Shown here piece by piece: positions 56,104 through 64,000 of a DNA stretch of 64,000 bases. The DNA comes from Rikenellaceae bacterium (GTDB taxonomy: Bacteria > Bacteroidota > Bacteroidia > Bacteroidales > Rikenellaceae): assembly GCA_902363575.1 (NCBI GenBank), contig CABJAJ010000007.1, forward strand, positions 77,576 to 141,575, given 5' to 3'. How positions within the stretch are numbered: position 1 is the first letter of the stretch; each line of letters opens with the position of its first letter. A model generated the notes under the pieces. The model had not been told where the DNA came from. It searched no databases and saw only the letters and a list, made by a program, of their open reading frames with translations. Both the position numbers and the translations under genes were made by a program.

Positions 56104-58116
56104 AGTCTCATTATCTGGTAGCAGTTTACACAGCACCGGATCGTTTTTGATACGCTCCAGTTCCTCCTGCACAATCTGCTTCACCTCTTCCTTGATGCGC
56201 CGGTAGTTCGCCTGCACCGTTTCCTTCATGCGGTCGTTGCCGTCCTCGTCCGTGAAGTTTGTAATGACGGGAATTTTCTTGTAGGCACTTTCTTCCCGTT
56301 TCACCTTTTCGGCATCCACCACAATCTCGCAATGAAAAATCTTCTGCTCGATACGCTCGTTGAAGTTGTCGGATACAGAACCGACAAACATTCCCTGCGT
56401 AAGCCCGGAAATCTTACTCGGTGGAATGAGCGCGTCCATCTGCGTGTTGATGGAGGTGGAAACATCCTGCCGGTTGATGGAGATGGACTGCCGTTTCTGC
56501 AACACCTTACCGAACCGCTCGGAGAGCGTCTTGGCTGTTTCCCCCACCACCTGACCGGAGAAAATATTGCCGACAGTGTTCATCACCACTTTCGCCTCTT
56601 TGTCCCCGTAGTCACGCACTAACTGGCTGAAATCCTGAAAGCCCAGACACACGGCAACCTTGTTGCTTCGGGCGGTAGCTATAAGATTGTCCAACCCTTT
56701 GAAGTATATTGTGGGCAACTCGTCGATGATGACCGATGACTTCAGCATCCCCTTCTTGTTGATGAGCTTCACGATACGGGAATTATACAGACCGAGTGCC
56801 GCACCGTAGATATTCTGACGGTCGGGATTGTTACCCACGCAGAGGATTTTCGGCTCTTCGGGATTGTTGATGTCCAGCGTAAACTCGCTGTCTGACATCA
56901 CCCAGTAGAGCTGCGGTGAAATCATCCTCGAAAGCGGGATTTTTGCCGACGCTATCTGACCCATGAGCTGCTCCGCAGCCCCTCCAAGCCACGCATCCAT
57001 GAACGGCGAAAGGTAGTTCTCCAGCTCCGGATAAGAGGTCAGTATCGGAAATATATCCTCGTAACGGCGGTTCAGAAACTCGATAGCATGGGGAAACGTG
57101 CAAAACTTCCCGTTCTGATAGATTTTGAGATACCAGATAATACTGGCAAACAGAATGATAGGTGACTCCACGAAGAAGTCGCCCTGCTTTTGCACCCACG
57201 TTTTATTGAGGTTGAGCATTATTGTGTAGGCACTCTCATAGGCATCCGTAATATCTTCCATAAAATCCGGGTGAATGGGATTGCACCGATGAGAGCGTCG
57301 CGGGTCGTCGAAGTTGATCACATAGAACTTCGGCTTTACCTTGTAGCCGTCCGGGTGGTTCAGCAAATGGTTGTAGGCAATAGTAGATAGGTCGGGATAC
57401 TTGAAATCGTAGATGTATTGACTAAAGCCCTTTTCAATCTGTTGCTTGATAAAATTGTTTACCACGGCATAGGACTTGCCGCTGCCCGGCGTACCCAACA
57501 CGATGGACGCACGGAAGGGATTAACTACATTGATCCAACCGTTGTTCCAGCGTTTCCTGTAATAGAAACGTGTCGGCAGATTGACCGAATACTCGCTTTC
57601 GATAAGCCTCGTTTCCTGCATGAAACTCTCGTTCTCGTTGTTGAAAACATCCTCCATCAAATTGTGTTTCAACAGGCGGCTCATCCACAGACCACCCATC
57701 AACAGGCAGACATAGCCCGTTCCAATGGTAAGGACATACAGTCCCGTCACCGCTTCAAGCGGCAGCGGCAGGGGCAGCAACCACCAGTTCAGGAAAAACA
57801 GCACGAACCCGACGGCAAATGCTGTCCAGATTCTCCCCCAAGTGATTTTCTCACCCTTGACACCCTTCGTACCCAGACAGGACAAGGCAAGCAAAAGGAC
57901 GGAAAACAGCTTCGTGTAGAGAATGGAATGGAACAGCCCCGCCGTGCGGTCGAAGTTCAGAAGGATTTTGTCCACCACGCCGATGTTCACGCCCCACAGC
58001 CGGATGGCTTCGTAGCAGAACCAGTACACGTTCATGACCACTAAAATGATACTCACGGCACGCAGAAAATCCATGATTTTCGCCAATGCCCTCAAATCGT
58101 CTTCTTGTTGTGACAT
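56098..58116 (-). CDS. mobC: Conjugative coupling protein, MobC/TraG (VirD4) family
   Basis: The 672-residue protein has four N-terminal membrane helices (within residues 15-150), Walker A GTPGSGKSYA near 217-226 and Walker B SVIIDELPT near 455. It links the relaxosome to the type IV secretion channel and pumps DNA. It follows the relaxase gene by 30 nt, matching the mobA-mobB-mobC order of CTnDOT. The stop lies inside the inverted repeat at 56091-56103. Confidence 0.92.
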   Translation of the reverse strand: MSQQEDDLRALAKIMDFLRAVSIILVVMNVYWFCYEAIRLWGVNIGVVDKILLNFDRTAGLFHSILYTKLFSVLLLALSCLGTKGVKGEKITWGRIWTAFAVGFVLFFLNWWLLPLPLPLEAVTGLYVLTIGTGYVCLLMGGLWMSRLLKHNLMEDVFNNENESFMQETRLIESEYSVNLPTRFYYRKRWNNGWINVVNPFRASIVLGTPGSGKSYAVVNNFIKQQIEKGFSQYIYDFKYPDLSTIAYNHLLNHPDGYKVKPKFYVINFDDPRRSHRCNPIHPDFMEDITDAYESAYTIMLNLNKTWVQKQGDFFVESPIILFASIIWYLKIYQNGKFCTFPHAIEFLNRRYEDIFPILTSYPELENYLSPFMDAWLGGAAEQLMGQIASAKIPLSRMISPQLYWVMSDSEFTLDINNPEEPKILCVGNNPDRQNIYGAALGLYNSRIVKLINKKGMLKSSVIIDELPTIYFKGLDNLIATARSNKVAVCLGFQDFSQLVRDYGDKEAKVVMNTVGNIFSGQVVGETAKTLSERFGKVLQKRQSISINRQDVSTSINTQMDALIPPSKISGLTQGMFVGSVSDNFNERIEQKIFHCEIVVDAEKVKREESAYKKIPVITNFTDEDGNDRMKETVQANYRRIKEEVKQIVQEELERIKNDPVLCKLLPDNETV

Positions 58117-58146
58117 ACATTGATTTTTTAATTGTTGATACTCTGA

Positions 58147-59394
58147 TTACATACCCAAGCCCTTGCGTTTTTTCTTCTTTTTGCGCTTCATCGCCCGGAT
58201 GAAAGCCTCTTCCTCGGCATCTACCGCCGGACCTTCGGGAGTGAGCAAGCCCATACCGCCCGATATATCTTCACTGTCGTAGGCGGTCTGCCCGTGTGCC
58301 TTGTCCGCAGCATCCACAGGGATGGATAGCGGTATCGGCGGTTGTCCGGCGTATGGCAGGGTGAAGTGTTCCTGCAAGGCATTCGCCGAAAGCTCCTTAC
58401 CCATGCGCGAACCGTTCAGCACGCATCCCGTGCGGTGGTCGATGAAGGTAGCCCCATAGATGCGCCCTTCCTCTGTGTAGCGCAGTACGGTGTCGATGCC
58501 CTTCTCTTTGAGTTGGGATACAAATTTGTCCTTGTCATAAGTGCCTTGCAGCACGGAAAGGACGGTGCGTTTCGTCATGTCTGCCAGTTTCCTATCCTTG
58601 ATTTCCGATTTGGAACGGACAAACTTCTTCTGTACGGCTTCATAGCCTGCGGACTTCCCGAAAAGCGAGGATTTGAACGGGTTGCCCACCTTGTTACCCT
58701 TGTCGTCCGTGACGGAATAGACCAGCCCGTGATACTCCCGTCCGCGCACGTTGCCCCTCGCTTCCTCCACCGTCATATTATATAAGGAAAGGAGCGCACG
58801 GTATTCGCCCATCGTCTGGAAACGGTACTGCCCATTCAGAGCCTTCACGGTGTTGCCTACCTGCTTCTTCACATCACCTGCCGATGCGGCCACCTTGCGC
58901 AACGGATTATCCAATCTCTGATTTTTACGTTCTGCCGGATGCAATCCGTACTTCTGTTCCAGTTCCCTGCGGATACGGTCGCTGCGGCGGTAGAGAAAAT
59001 CCCGGTTGAGCCTTTTCCCGTTCTCGTCCACGTTGACCGTCACGATGTGCAGGTGGTGGCGGTCGATGTCCTCGTGCTTGAATACAAGATAAGGCTGGTT
59101 TCCGAAACCGAGTTTTTCCAGATACTCGCGGGCGATATTCTGCAACTCAATATCGGTCAGCACATCCTCCGGGTGCGGGTTGAGAGAGATATGCACCACC
59201 GGCTTCTCGATCTTCATCTGCGGTGGCAGGAAGGTGAGAAAACCCTCCATCGCCTTGCCTATGTCCACCGTTCCCGAACCGTCATTGTAGATGCGGTTGG
59301 TGGTGAGAAGCCGCCCCTGCGCCTCGTTAATCTTCTCCCCGTTGTAGGCAATCGCGCCGTACAACGAACTTCCTACACTGATTTTTGCGACCAT
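58147..59394 (-). CDS. mobB: Relaxase, MobB-like
   Basis: The 415-residue relaxase nicks oriT and leads DNA transfer. The metal-binding HxxxxxHHxH pattern is seen as HEDIDRHHLHIV near residues 107-118, and an N-terminal Tyr in SLYGAIAYN may be the nicking residue. The C terminus is highly basic (KRKKKKKRKG). It overlaps the mobA end by 22 nt. Confidence 0.9.
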   Translation of the reverse strand: MVAKISVGSSLYGAIAYNGEKINEAQGRLLTTNRIYNDGSGTVDIGKAMEGFLTFLPPQMKIEKPVVHISLNPHPEDVLTDIELQNIAREYLEKLGFGNQPYLVFKHEDIDRHHLHIVTVNVDENGKRLNRDFLYRRSDRIRRELEQKYGLHPAERKNQRLDNPLRKVAASAGDVKKQVGNTVKALNGQYRFQTMGEYRALLSLYNMTVEEARGNVRGREYHGLVYSVTDDKGNKVGNPFKSSLFGKSAGYEAVQKKFVRSKSEIKDRKLADMTKRTVLSVLQGTYDKDKFVSQLKEKGIDTVLRYTEEGRIYGATFIDHRTGCVLNGSRMGKELSANALQEHFTLPYAGQPPIPLSIPVDAADKAHGQTAYDSEDISGGMGLLTPEGPAVDAEEEAFIRAMKRKKKKKRKGLGM

Positions 59395-59801
59395 TTTGCC
59401 TCCATTTCCCTTGAAAGTTCCACAATCCGGCGGCTCAGTTTCACGAGTTCGACGGTGTGTTGCTCTAATTTGTAGAGCAACGCCATCGCCTTTTTCTCTG
59501 AAAAATGCAGCCTCAGTTCCTTCACGACTTGGTTGTAATTCGTACCCACGGCACGGAATTGTGCATGAAAATCCGACAGTTTGGTGTAATAGTCCACCAA
59601 CGTCTTGTCCACCTTCAGCACCTTGAACGGTTGCCCGAAGAAGTGCGCTTTGAGGAAAACAGACCGTGCATAGACACCCGATTTTCCGAACATGGCGAGG
59701 AAACGGTTGTGTTCCTCCTCGTTGAAACGGACGGTGTACCGGTACACCGCCGGATCAAGTTTGGGATTTCTCCCTGATTTGCTTTTCCTTTTCTCTTTCA
59801 T
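59373..59801 (-). CDS. mobA: Mobilisation accessory protein, MobA-like
   Basis: The 142-residue basic protein has an N-terminal ribbon-helix-helix-like segment (TVRFNEEEHNRFLAMF) and a helical C terminus. It would bind oriT and help the relaxase. The leader motif CCGCTAAATCCAAAGTA ends 2 nt before its ATG. Confidence 0.85.
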   Translation of the reverse strand: MKEKRKSKSGRNPKLDPAVYRYTVRFNEEEHNRFLAMFGKSGVYARSVFLKAHFFGQPFKVLKVDKTLVDYYTKLSDFHAQFRAVGTNYNQVVKELRLHFSEKKAMALLYKLEQHTVELVKLSRRIVELSREMEAKWSQKSV

Positions 59802-59803
59802 AT

Positions 59804-59820
59804 TACTTTGGATTTAGCGG
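59804..59820 (-). promoter_or_regulatory. Leader motif of mobA complementary to the RteR-type RNA
   Basis: The minus strand reads CCGCTAAATCCAAAGTA, identical to the motif before the DUF1896 start and able to pair over 17 nt (one G-U) with 38722-38738. Confidence 0.6.
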
Positions 59821-59928
59821 ATTGACGGCATAAGCCGCCGCTTCGGATTACAGCACCGCAGTTCTGAAAGGCTTCCCGACTTCGGAGGGAAAGCCCGCCC
59901 CCTGCAAGGGCAAGTGCTTTTCGTGGCT

Positions 59929-60004
59929 GCTCAAAATATTTTGAGCGGCTGAAAAGACATCTTGCTATGTTCAGGTGAACATAAAAATCCGTCAGGGGAC
60001 GGAT
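59929..60004. other. Candidate oriT: three adjacent palindromes
   Basis: GCTCAAAATATTTTGAGC (59929-59946) is a perfect palindrome. ATGTTCA-2 nt-TGAACAT lies at 59967-59982 and ATCCGTC-4 nt-GACGGAT at 59987-60004. They sit in the non-coding stretch between mobA and the divergent traA, the place where CTnDOT-type oriT is expected. The nick site was not identified. Confidence 0.55.
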
Positions 60005-60510
60005 TGGGAAAATACCTTTCAGGACTCCGGGCCGCGCGTCATCGGCGAACCCTGCTGTCCGGGTGCAAAGTTACGCCCTTAAAGCGGTATCGGACAGATG
60101 CTTGACCCGGTCAATGACTGCCAACCGGCGCAACGTGCCGCCACTTGCCGGAGAAGTGATACAGGTTCCAAAATATACTTGTTTATTTGCAGCATGATTC
60201 AAGAAACGAACGATTTGAAGATATGATAAACGGAACATTCAAATACCCGGAAATCCGCTTCTTCGGATACTTGCCGAAACGGATACCCGAACCGTCGGAA
60301 ACCCGGTTCTCCGACAATTCGGTGACGTATGGATTCAATGACTTCATGACGCAATGTCGTCAATCACCATTTGTCCGACGCACCGCTTCACCACAGAACC
60401 GGATACGCGACGACCCGCCTGCGTGTGTAGTCACGGAAGCGGATGGTGCGACAGCCAAATCCGTATGGAAACAGAAAAACAAATCATCAACAATTAAAAT
60501 AAATGGAACT
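60005..60510. other. Long leader of the tra operon
   Basis: An open frame in phase with traA runs from 60187, but its composition does not look like protein and ParA homologues begin at 60511. I treat it as untranslated leader with the tra promoter. No clear promoter boxes are seen. Confidence 0.45.
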
Positions 60511-61272
60511 ATGAGTAAGGAAATCTTCGTTGCATTCGCAACACAGAAAGGTGGCATCGGCAAATCCACTGTCACGGCACTTGCCGCCAGCTACCTGCAC
60601 AACGTGAAAGGCTACAATGTCGCCGTCGTGGACTGCGACGACCCGCAGCACAGCATCCACGGGCTGCGCGAACACGAAATGGGGCTTATCGACAGCAGCA
60701 CCTACTTCAAGGCTCTCGCTTGCGACCATTTCCGCCGGATCAAAAAGAACGCCTACACCATCGTCAAAAGCAATGCGGTGAACGCCCTCGACGATGCCGA
60801 GAGGATGATTGCCACTGAGGACGTGAAACCCGACGTGGTGTTCTTCGACATGCCCGGCACACTCCGAAGCAACGGCGTGATAAAGACGCTCTCGCAGATG
60901 GACTACATTTTCACTCCGCTGAGTGCCGACCGCTTTGTCGTGGAGAGTACCCTGAAATTCGTCACGATGTTCCGCGACAGGCTGATGACTACCGGACAGG
61001 CGAAAACAAAGGGGCTGCATCTGTTCTGGACGATGGTGGACGGCAGGGAGAGGAACGACTTGTACGGCATCTACGAGGAAGTGATAGCCGAAATGGGCTT
61101 TCCGGTACTTTCCACCCGCTTGCCCGACAGCAAGAAGTTCCGCCGTGACCTTTCGGAAGAGCGCAAGAGCGTTTTCCGCTCCACCATCTTCCCGATGGAC
61201 ACGGCACTGCTGAAAGGGAGTGGCATCCGGGAGTTTTCCGAAGAGATAAGCGACATCATCAGACCGCAGTGA
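60511..61272 (+). CDS. traA: TraA, ParA/MinD-type ATPase
   Basis: The 253-residue ATPase has the deviant Walker A KGGIGKST near residues 13-20, DCDDPQ and FFDMPG. It is the first gene of the tra operon in CTnDOT-type elements. A role in partition or positioning of the transfer apparatus is inferred from the family. Confidence 0.9.
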   Translation: MSKEIFVAFATQKGGIGKSTVTALAASYLHNVKGYNVAVVDCDDPQHSIHGLREHEMGLIDSSTYFKALACDHFRRIKKNAYTIVKSNAVNALDDAERMIATEDVKPDVVFFDMPGTLRSNGVIKTLSQMDYIFTPLSADRFVVESTLKFVTMFRDRLMTTGQAKTKGLHLFWTMVDGRERNDLYGIYEEVIAEMGFPVLSTRLPDSKKFRRDLSEERKSVFRSTIFPMDTALLKGSGIREFSEEISDIIRPQ

Positions 61273-61274
61273 GC

Positions 61275-61715
61275 ATGGGCAGCAGGAAAGTGAACACGGA
61301 AGGCATCGACGAGGAACTGCTGTTAGCCTCCATCGGGCGGCGCACACAGGACGGGACACTGCGCCCCGCACAGGAAGTACCCGCAGCTGCACCGACCGAA
61401 GAGGACACCGCCGCACCGGAACCATCTCCTGTGCAACCCGTAACACGGGAAAAAGCGCAGAGGGAAAGTGGACGCCGGAAAAGGCAGGACGAGGACTACA
61501 ACGAGCTATTCCTGCGCCGCAACGAGATAAAGACCCGCCAATGTGTCTATATCAGCCGTGACGTCCACGGCAAGATCCTCAGAATCGTGAACGACATCGC
61601 CGGAGGGGAAATCTCAGTAGGCGGATATGTGGATACCGTGCTGCGCCAGCATCTGGAACAGCACAAGGAGAGAATCAACGAACTGTACAAGAAACAACGT
61701 GAAGATCTGATTTGA
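61275..61715 (+). CDS. traB: TraB-like DUF3408 protein
   Basis: The 146-residue protein has a low-complexity Ala/Pro/Glu N terminus and a C-terminal DUF3408 helical domain (ISRDVHGKILRIVNDIAGG-type ribbon-helix). The start may be ATG 61275 or GTG 61269; either overlaps or abuts the traA stop. Confidence 0.75.
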   Translation: MGSRKVNTEGIDEELLLASIGRRTQDGTLRPAQEVPAAAPTEEDTAAPEPSPVQPVTREKAQRESGRRKRQDEDYNELFLRRNEIKTRQCVYISRDVHGKILRIVNDIAGGEISVGGYVDTVLRQHLEQHKERINELYKKQREDLI

Positions 61716-61717
61716 AA

Positions 61718-62071
61718 ATGGAAAAAGAAATGACACCGAATGAAAAAAGACCACAGCAAGACTGCGGAGGTATGTTTACCCAAGTGCAGGCGAGTGTGGA
61801 AATACTGTCGCCTGTCCCGGTAAGCGGCAAATGCAGTGAGAAGGACTATGAACGCCTGTTCATCCGCGACCCGGAAGTAAAGGCACGTGAGGGGAAGATG
61901 GCGTATGTGCGCCCGGAGTACCACGAGCGTATCATGCGTATCACCCGTGTAATCGGGCATGACCGGCTTACGCTGTCCGCTTACATCGACCATGTGCTGA
62001 CGCACCACTTCAACCAGTGCGAAGATGCGATAAAGAGCCTTTATGCCCGAAATTACAATTCAGTATTCTAA
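61718..62071 (+). CDS. DUF3408 protein, paralogue of the preceding gene
   Basis: The 117-residue protein ends in the same kind of domain (VRPEYHERIMRITRVIGHD, then LSAYIDHVL) as the gene before it. It starts 2 nt after that gene's stop. The pair probably arose by duplication; position suggests traC. Confidence 0.75.
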   Translation: MEKEMTPNEKRPQQDCGGMFTQVQASVEILSPVPVSGKCSEKDYERLFIRDPEVKAREGKMAYVRPEYHERIMRITRVIGHDRLTLSAYIDHVLTHHFNQCEDAIKSLYARNYNSVF

Positions 62072-62087
62072 CCAAAAACGGAAGGAT

Positions 62088-62816
62088 ATGAATTACACAA
62101 TCAGCATGACAGACATTCTGCTGGCGGTATCGGTCGGCTGCAACCTCTGGTTCCTGTTCCTGCTCCTTTACGAGCGCATCATGGACACGCGGATTGTCCG
62201 CTTCTTCAAGGGCATTGTCGGATTATGGCGGTCACTGGACGGGAATGAGGCTAAACGCATAGCGGCACACGAGGAAGTCCCTGCGGAAAAGGCGGACATC
62301 ATCGGCAAGAGCCGTTTCAGGATGGCATCCACCCGGACAACCGCTGCCATACCGACGCAAGAAGCCGCCACTATTGAAAAAGGCATTGAGCTGTCGGAGG
62401 AAGAGGCTACTTTTGACGACGGAAAAACGGGAAACGCATCCCGCCCGGCACAAGTCCCGGAGGAAAAACTCGATGAGACCTTCACGAGCATACCGCCGGA
62501 GGAACTGGGATACGGGGACGACGAACCGGAAGAGGACGCCTCGGACACGCCACGGGCTTCGGGCAGCAGCTTTGACGAGATTGACGACGCCTGCAAGACC
62601 GCCAAAAACCCGGACGCGACACAGGCGGAACGTGAAAAGGCGGCTAAGGTGTTCACCGACATGGAGGGCACGGAGTTGTACGAGAAAATGATGGAAGGCT
62701 CTTCGGAGATAGGCATCCGCATCAAGGGGCTTATCGAGATTCGGCTGAAGAAATCTGAAAAGGAGTTCGTCGTGCCGGACAACATCGAGGAGTTCGACAT
62801 TCGCAACTATGTATGA
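62088..62816 (+). CDS. TraD-like membrane-anchored acidic protein
   Basis: The 242-residue protein has one N-terminal helix (about residues 8-27) and a long acidic cytoplasmic region with an EEP-rich middle. It lies in the traD position. Function is unknown. The start at 62088 begins just before the helix. Confidence 0.7.
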   Translation: MNYTISMTDILLAVSVGCNLWFLFLLLYERIMDTRIVRFFKGIVGLWRSLDGNEAKRIAAHEEVPAEKADIIGKSRFRMASTRTTAAIPTQEAATIEKGIELSEEEATFDDGKTGNASRPAQVPEEKLDETFTSIPPEELGYGDDEPEEDASDTPRASGSSFDEIDDACKTAKNPDATQAEREKAAKVFTDMEGTELYEKMMEGSSEIGIRIKGLIEIRLKKSEKEFVVPDNIEEFDIRNYV

Positions 62817-62930
62817 CAACAATAAAAGAAATGAACATGAAAGAATGACATCAACCCACGCGGCGAGGAAACGCAAGGCGCATCCCCATCCGCAACGGAC
62901 ACGCCCACGTCCGTGGAAACAAACGGGCAT

Positions 62931-62947
62931 CCACTAAAACCAAAGTA
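62931..62947 (+). promoter_or_regulatory. Intra-tra motif complementary to the RteR-type RNA
   Basis: CCACTAAAACCAAAGTA lies in the 201-nt gap between traD and traE and differs by one base from the perfect complement of 38722-38738. Confidence 0.55.
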
Positions 62948-63017
62948 AAGAAACAAAGTATCAACCGCCCGACAAAGGACCATCCACCCTTTTGACGGCA
63001 AAAAACAAGAACAGTTT

Positions 63018-63335
63018 ATGAACAAGAACATCTTGAAAAACAGAAAAGCAATCCTCTCCGCGGCACTTGTCATCGCCGCAACCGCCTCCGCTTTCGCGCA
63101 GGGAAACGGCATCGCGGGCATCAACGAAGCCACCTCTATGGTGAGTTCTTATTTCGACCCCGGAACTAAACTGATATACGCCATCGGTGCAGTCGTCGGG
63201 CTTATCGGGGGCGTAAAAGTGTACGGCAAGTTTTCATCGGGCGACCCCGACACCAGCAAGACAGCCGCCTCGTGGTTCGGCGCGTGCATCTTCCTGATTG
63301 TTGCCGCCACCATCCTGCGCTCATTCTTCCTTTAA
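63018..63335 (+). CDS. traE: TraE, DUF4134 conjugation protein
   Basis: The 105-residue protein has a signal peptide (cut near SAFAQ) and two membrane helices (about 50-70 and 85-104), like a VirB2-type small pilin/channel protein. It matches DUF4134. Confidence 0.88.
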   Translation: MNKNILKNRKAILSAALVIAATASAFAQGNGIAGINEATSMVSSYFDPGTKLIYAIGAVVGLIGGVKVYGKFSSGDPDTSKTAASWFGACIFLIVAATILRSFFL

Positions 63336-63345
63336 TAAATAATGT

Positions 63346-63678
63346 ATGGCTGAATACCCAATCAACAAGGGTATCGGCCGTCCGGTAGAGTTCAAGGGCT
63401 TGAAGGCACAGTACCTCTTCATCTTCTGCGGAGGTCTGCTGGCTCTCTTCGTCCTGTTCGTCATCCTCTACATGGTCGGTATCGACCAGTGGATATGTAT
63501 CGGCTTCGGCGCGGCATCGTCCTCCCTCCTTGTATGGCAGACCTTCGCGCTGAACGCCCGGTACGGTGAACACGGGCTGATGAAATTAGGAGCGGCACGG
63601 AGCCATCCCCGATACCTTATCAACCGGCGGCGGATAACCCGTCTGTTCAAACGACAACGAAAGGAAGAAAGACAATGA
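63346..63678 (+). CDS. traF: TraF, DUF4133 conjugation protein
   Basis: The 110-residue protein has two membrane helices (about 24-44 and 50-68) and a basic C terminus, as in DUF4133, a VirB3-like component. Its stop overlaps the traG start. Confidence 0.88.
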   Translation: MAEYPINKGIGRPVEFKGLKAQYLFIFCGGLLALFVLFVILYMVGIDQWICIGFGAASSSLLVWQTFALNARYGEHGLMKLGAARSHPRYLINRRRITRLFKRQRKEERQ

Positions 63679-63899
63679 GGAATACATCGAAAATGACAAC
63701 ACTGGAAAACAGGTTCCCACTTTTAGCGGTGGAGCATGGCTGCATCATCTCAAAGGACGCCGACATCACGGTGGCTTTCGAGGTGGAACTACCGGAACTT
63801 TACACCGTGACGGGTGCGGAGTACGAGGCGATACACAGTTGCTGGTGCAAGGCTATCAAGGTGCTGCCGGACTACTCCGTCGTCCACAAACAGGACTGG
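63675..63899 (+). CDS. traG: TraG conjugation ATPase, 5' exon interrupted by a group II intron
   Basis: The first 75 residues (MRNTSKMTTLENRFPLLAVE to VVHKQDW) match the start of TraG, a VirB4-type ATPase of about 830 residues. After the TGG codon at 63897-63899 the frame leaves the family sequence and stops at 63918-63920. The break coincides with a group II intron 5' end, so a functional TraG needs splicing. The rest of the gene is outside the window. Confidence 0.85.
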
Positions 63900-64000
63900 G
63901 TGCGACATGATGTCGTGTAAGTGATTGTTTAACAAATAATTTAAGTCATCGAGTATGACATAAAACAAAGATTAAACCTGCTGTTTCGTCAGCAGTAGCC
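63900..64000 (+). mobile_element. Group II intron, 5' end (continues past window)
   Basis: The sequence starts GTGCGACATGATGTCGTG, the conserved GUGCG 5' end with a short hairpin (CGACA-TGA-TGTCG), like the lactococcal Ll.LtrB intron. It continues into domain I-like structure, including a CTGCTG-6 nt-CAGCAG hairpin at 63978-63995. The expected reverse-transcriptase ORF and 3' end lie beyond the window. Confidence 0.75.

Larger units (their letters stand above)
31352..64000. mobile_element. CTnDOT-family integrative conjugative element (left part, continues past window)
   Basis: The content and order match CTnDOT/ERL-type elements: intDOT, excision operon, tetQ-rteA-rteB, rteC, mobilisation genes and tra genes. 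Base composition falls compared with the host part, strongly so in tetQ and in 53100-56000. The element carries tetracycline resistance plus an AT-rich cargo patch. Its right end and attR are not in the window. Confidence 0.92.

Noticed and set aside
60187..60510. N-terminal extension of TraA
   Set aside because: ParA-type ATPases begin close to the P loop as at 60511; the extension has no protein-like conservation pattern.

Overview
The window comes from the chromosome of an anaerobic gut Bacteroidota, most likely a member of the Rikenellaceae such as Alistipes. This is inferred from a GC-rich host part with Bacteroidota-type promoters (TTTG, 19-21 nt, TAnnTTTG), almost no Shine-Dalgarno sequences, a Na+-pumping methylmalonyl-CoA decarboxylase operon, glutamate decarboxylase and a class III ribonucleotide reductase. 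The species cannot be fixed from the sequence alone.

Positions 1-31351 are host chromosome. In order they hold: a cut-off helical protein; a PPi-type phosphofructokinase; a cold-shock protein; a small lipoprotein coupled to a radical SAM/SPASM enzyme; an iron(xeno)siderophore operon resembling xusABC (receptor, DUF4374 lipoprotein, PepSY membrane protein); a DUF3795 protein; two tRNA-Pro genes; a five-gene minus-strand operon (5-alpha-reductase-like protein, old-yellow-enzyme reductase, SDR, HAD phosphatase, AsmA/DUF748 protein) that looks like a steroid or bile-acid reduction cluster; gadB; a Sir2 protein; a cobalamin riboswitch in front of nrdDG; an FUSC-like membrane protein; meaB with a small thioredoxin-fold protein; a glycosyltransferase; and the mce-mmdA-oadG-biotin carrier-mmdB operon for propionate formation. 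The host part ends in a TPR membrane lipoprotein whose 3' end is cut by an integration event.

Positions 31352-64000 are the left part of a CTnDOT-family integrative conjugative element. The chromosomal side ends in the IntDOT core GCAAAGTTAC. Then follow intDOT, a RhuM-like gene, four small HTH (excisionase-type) genes, the excision operon (xis2c-like, xis2d-like, DUF3945 protein, exc/topoisomerase III), a 90-nt RteR-type small RNA, DUF1896, a 1938-aa methylase/helicase, the tetQ-rteA-rteB operon with its three-codon leader peptide, a structured RNA with its own terminator, a RibD/DHFR-like gene and rteC. Next comes an AT-rich cargo patch (DUF4143 ATPase and a broken KAP NTPase) that ends in nested inverted repeats. 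The transfer module follows: mobC-mobB-mobA on the minus strand, an oriT-like palindrome cluster, and traA to traG on the plus strand. traG is interrupted at 63899/63900 by the 5' end of a group II intron. The right part of the element and its attR lie outside the window.

How the parts work together: tetracycline relieves attenuation of tetQ-rteA-rteB, RteB switches on rteC, and RteC switches on the excision operon (established for CTnDOT). What I add from this sequence is that the RteR-type RNA contains a 17-nt segment complementary to a motif that recurs in the leaders of the DUF1896 gene and mobA, between traD and traE, and more loosely before exc and an HTH gene. This suggests one antisense RNA acting on several transfer transcripts.
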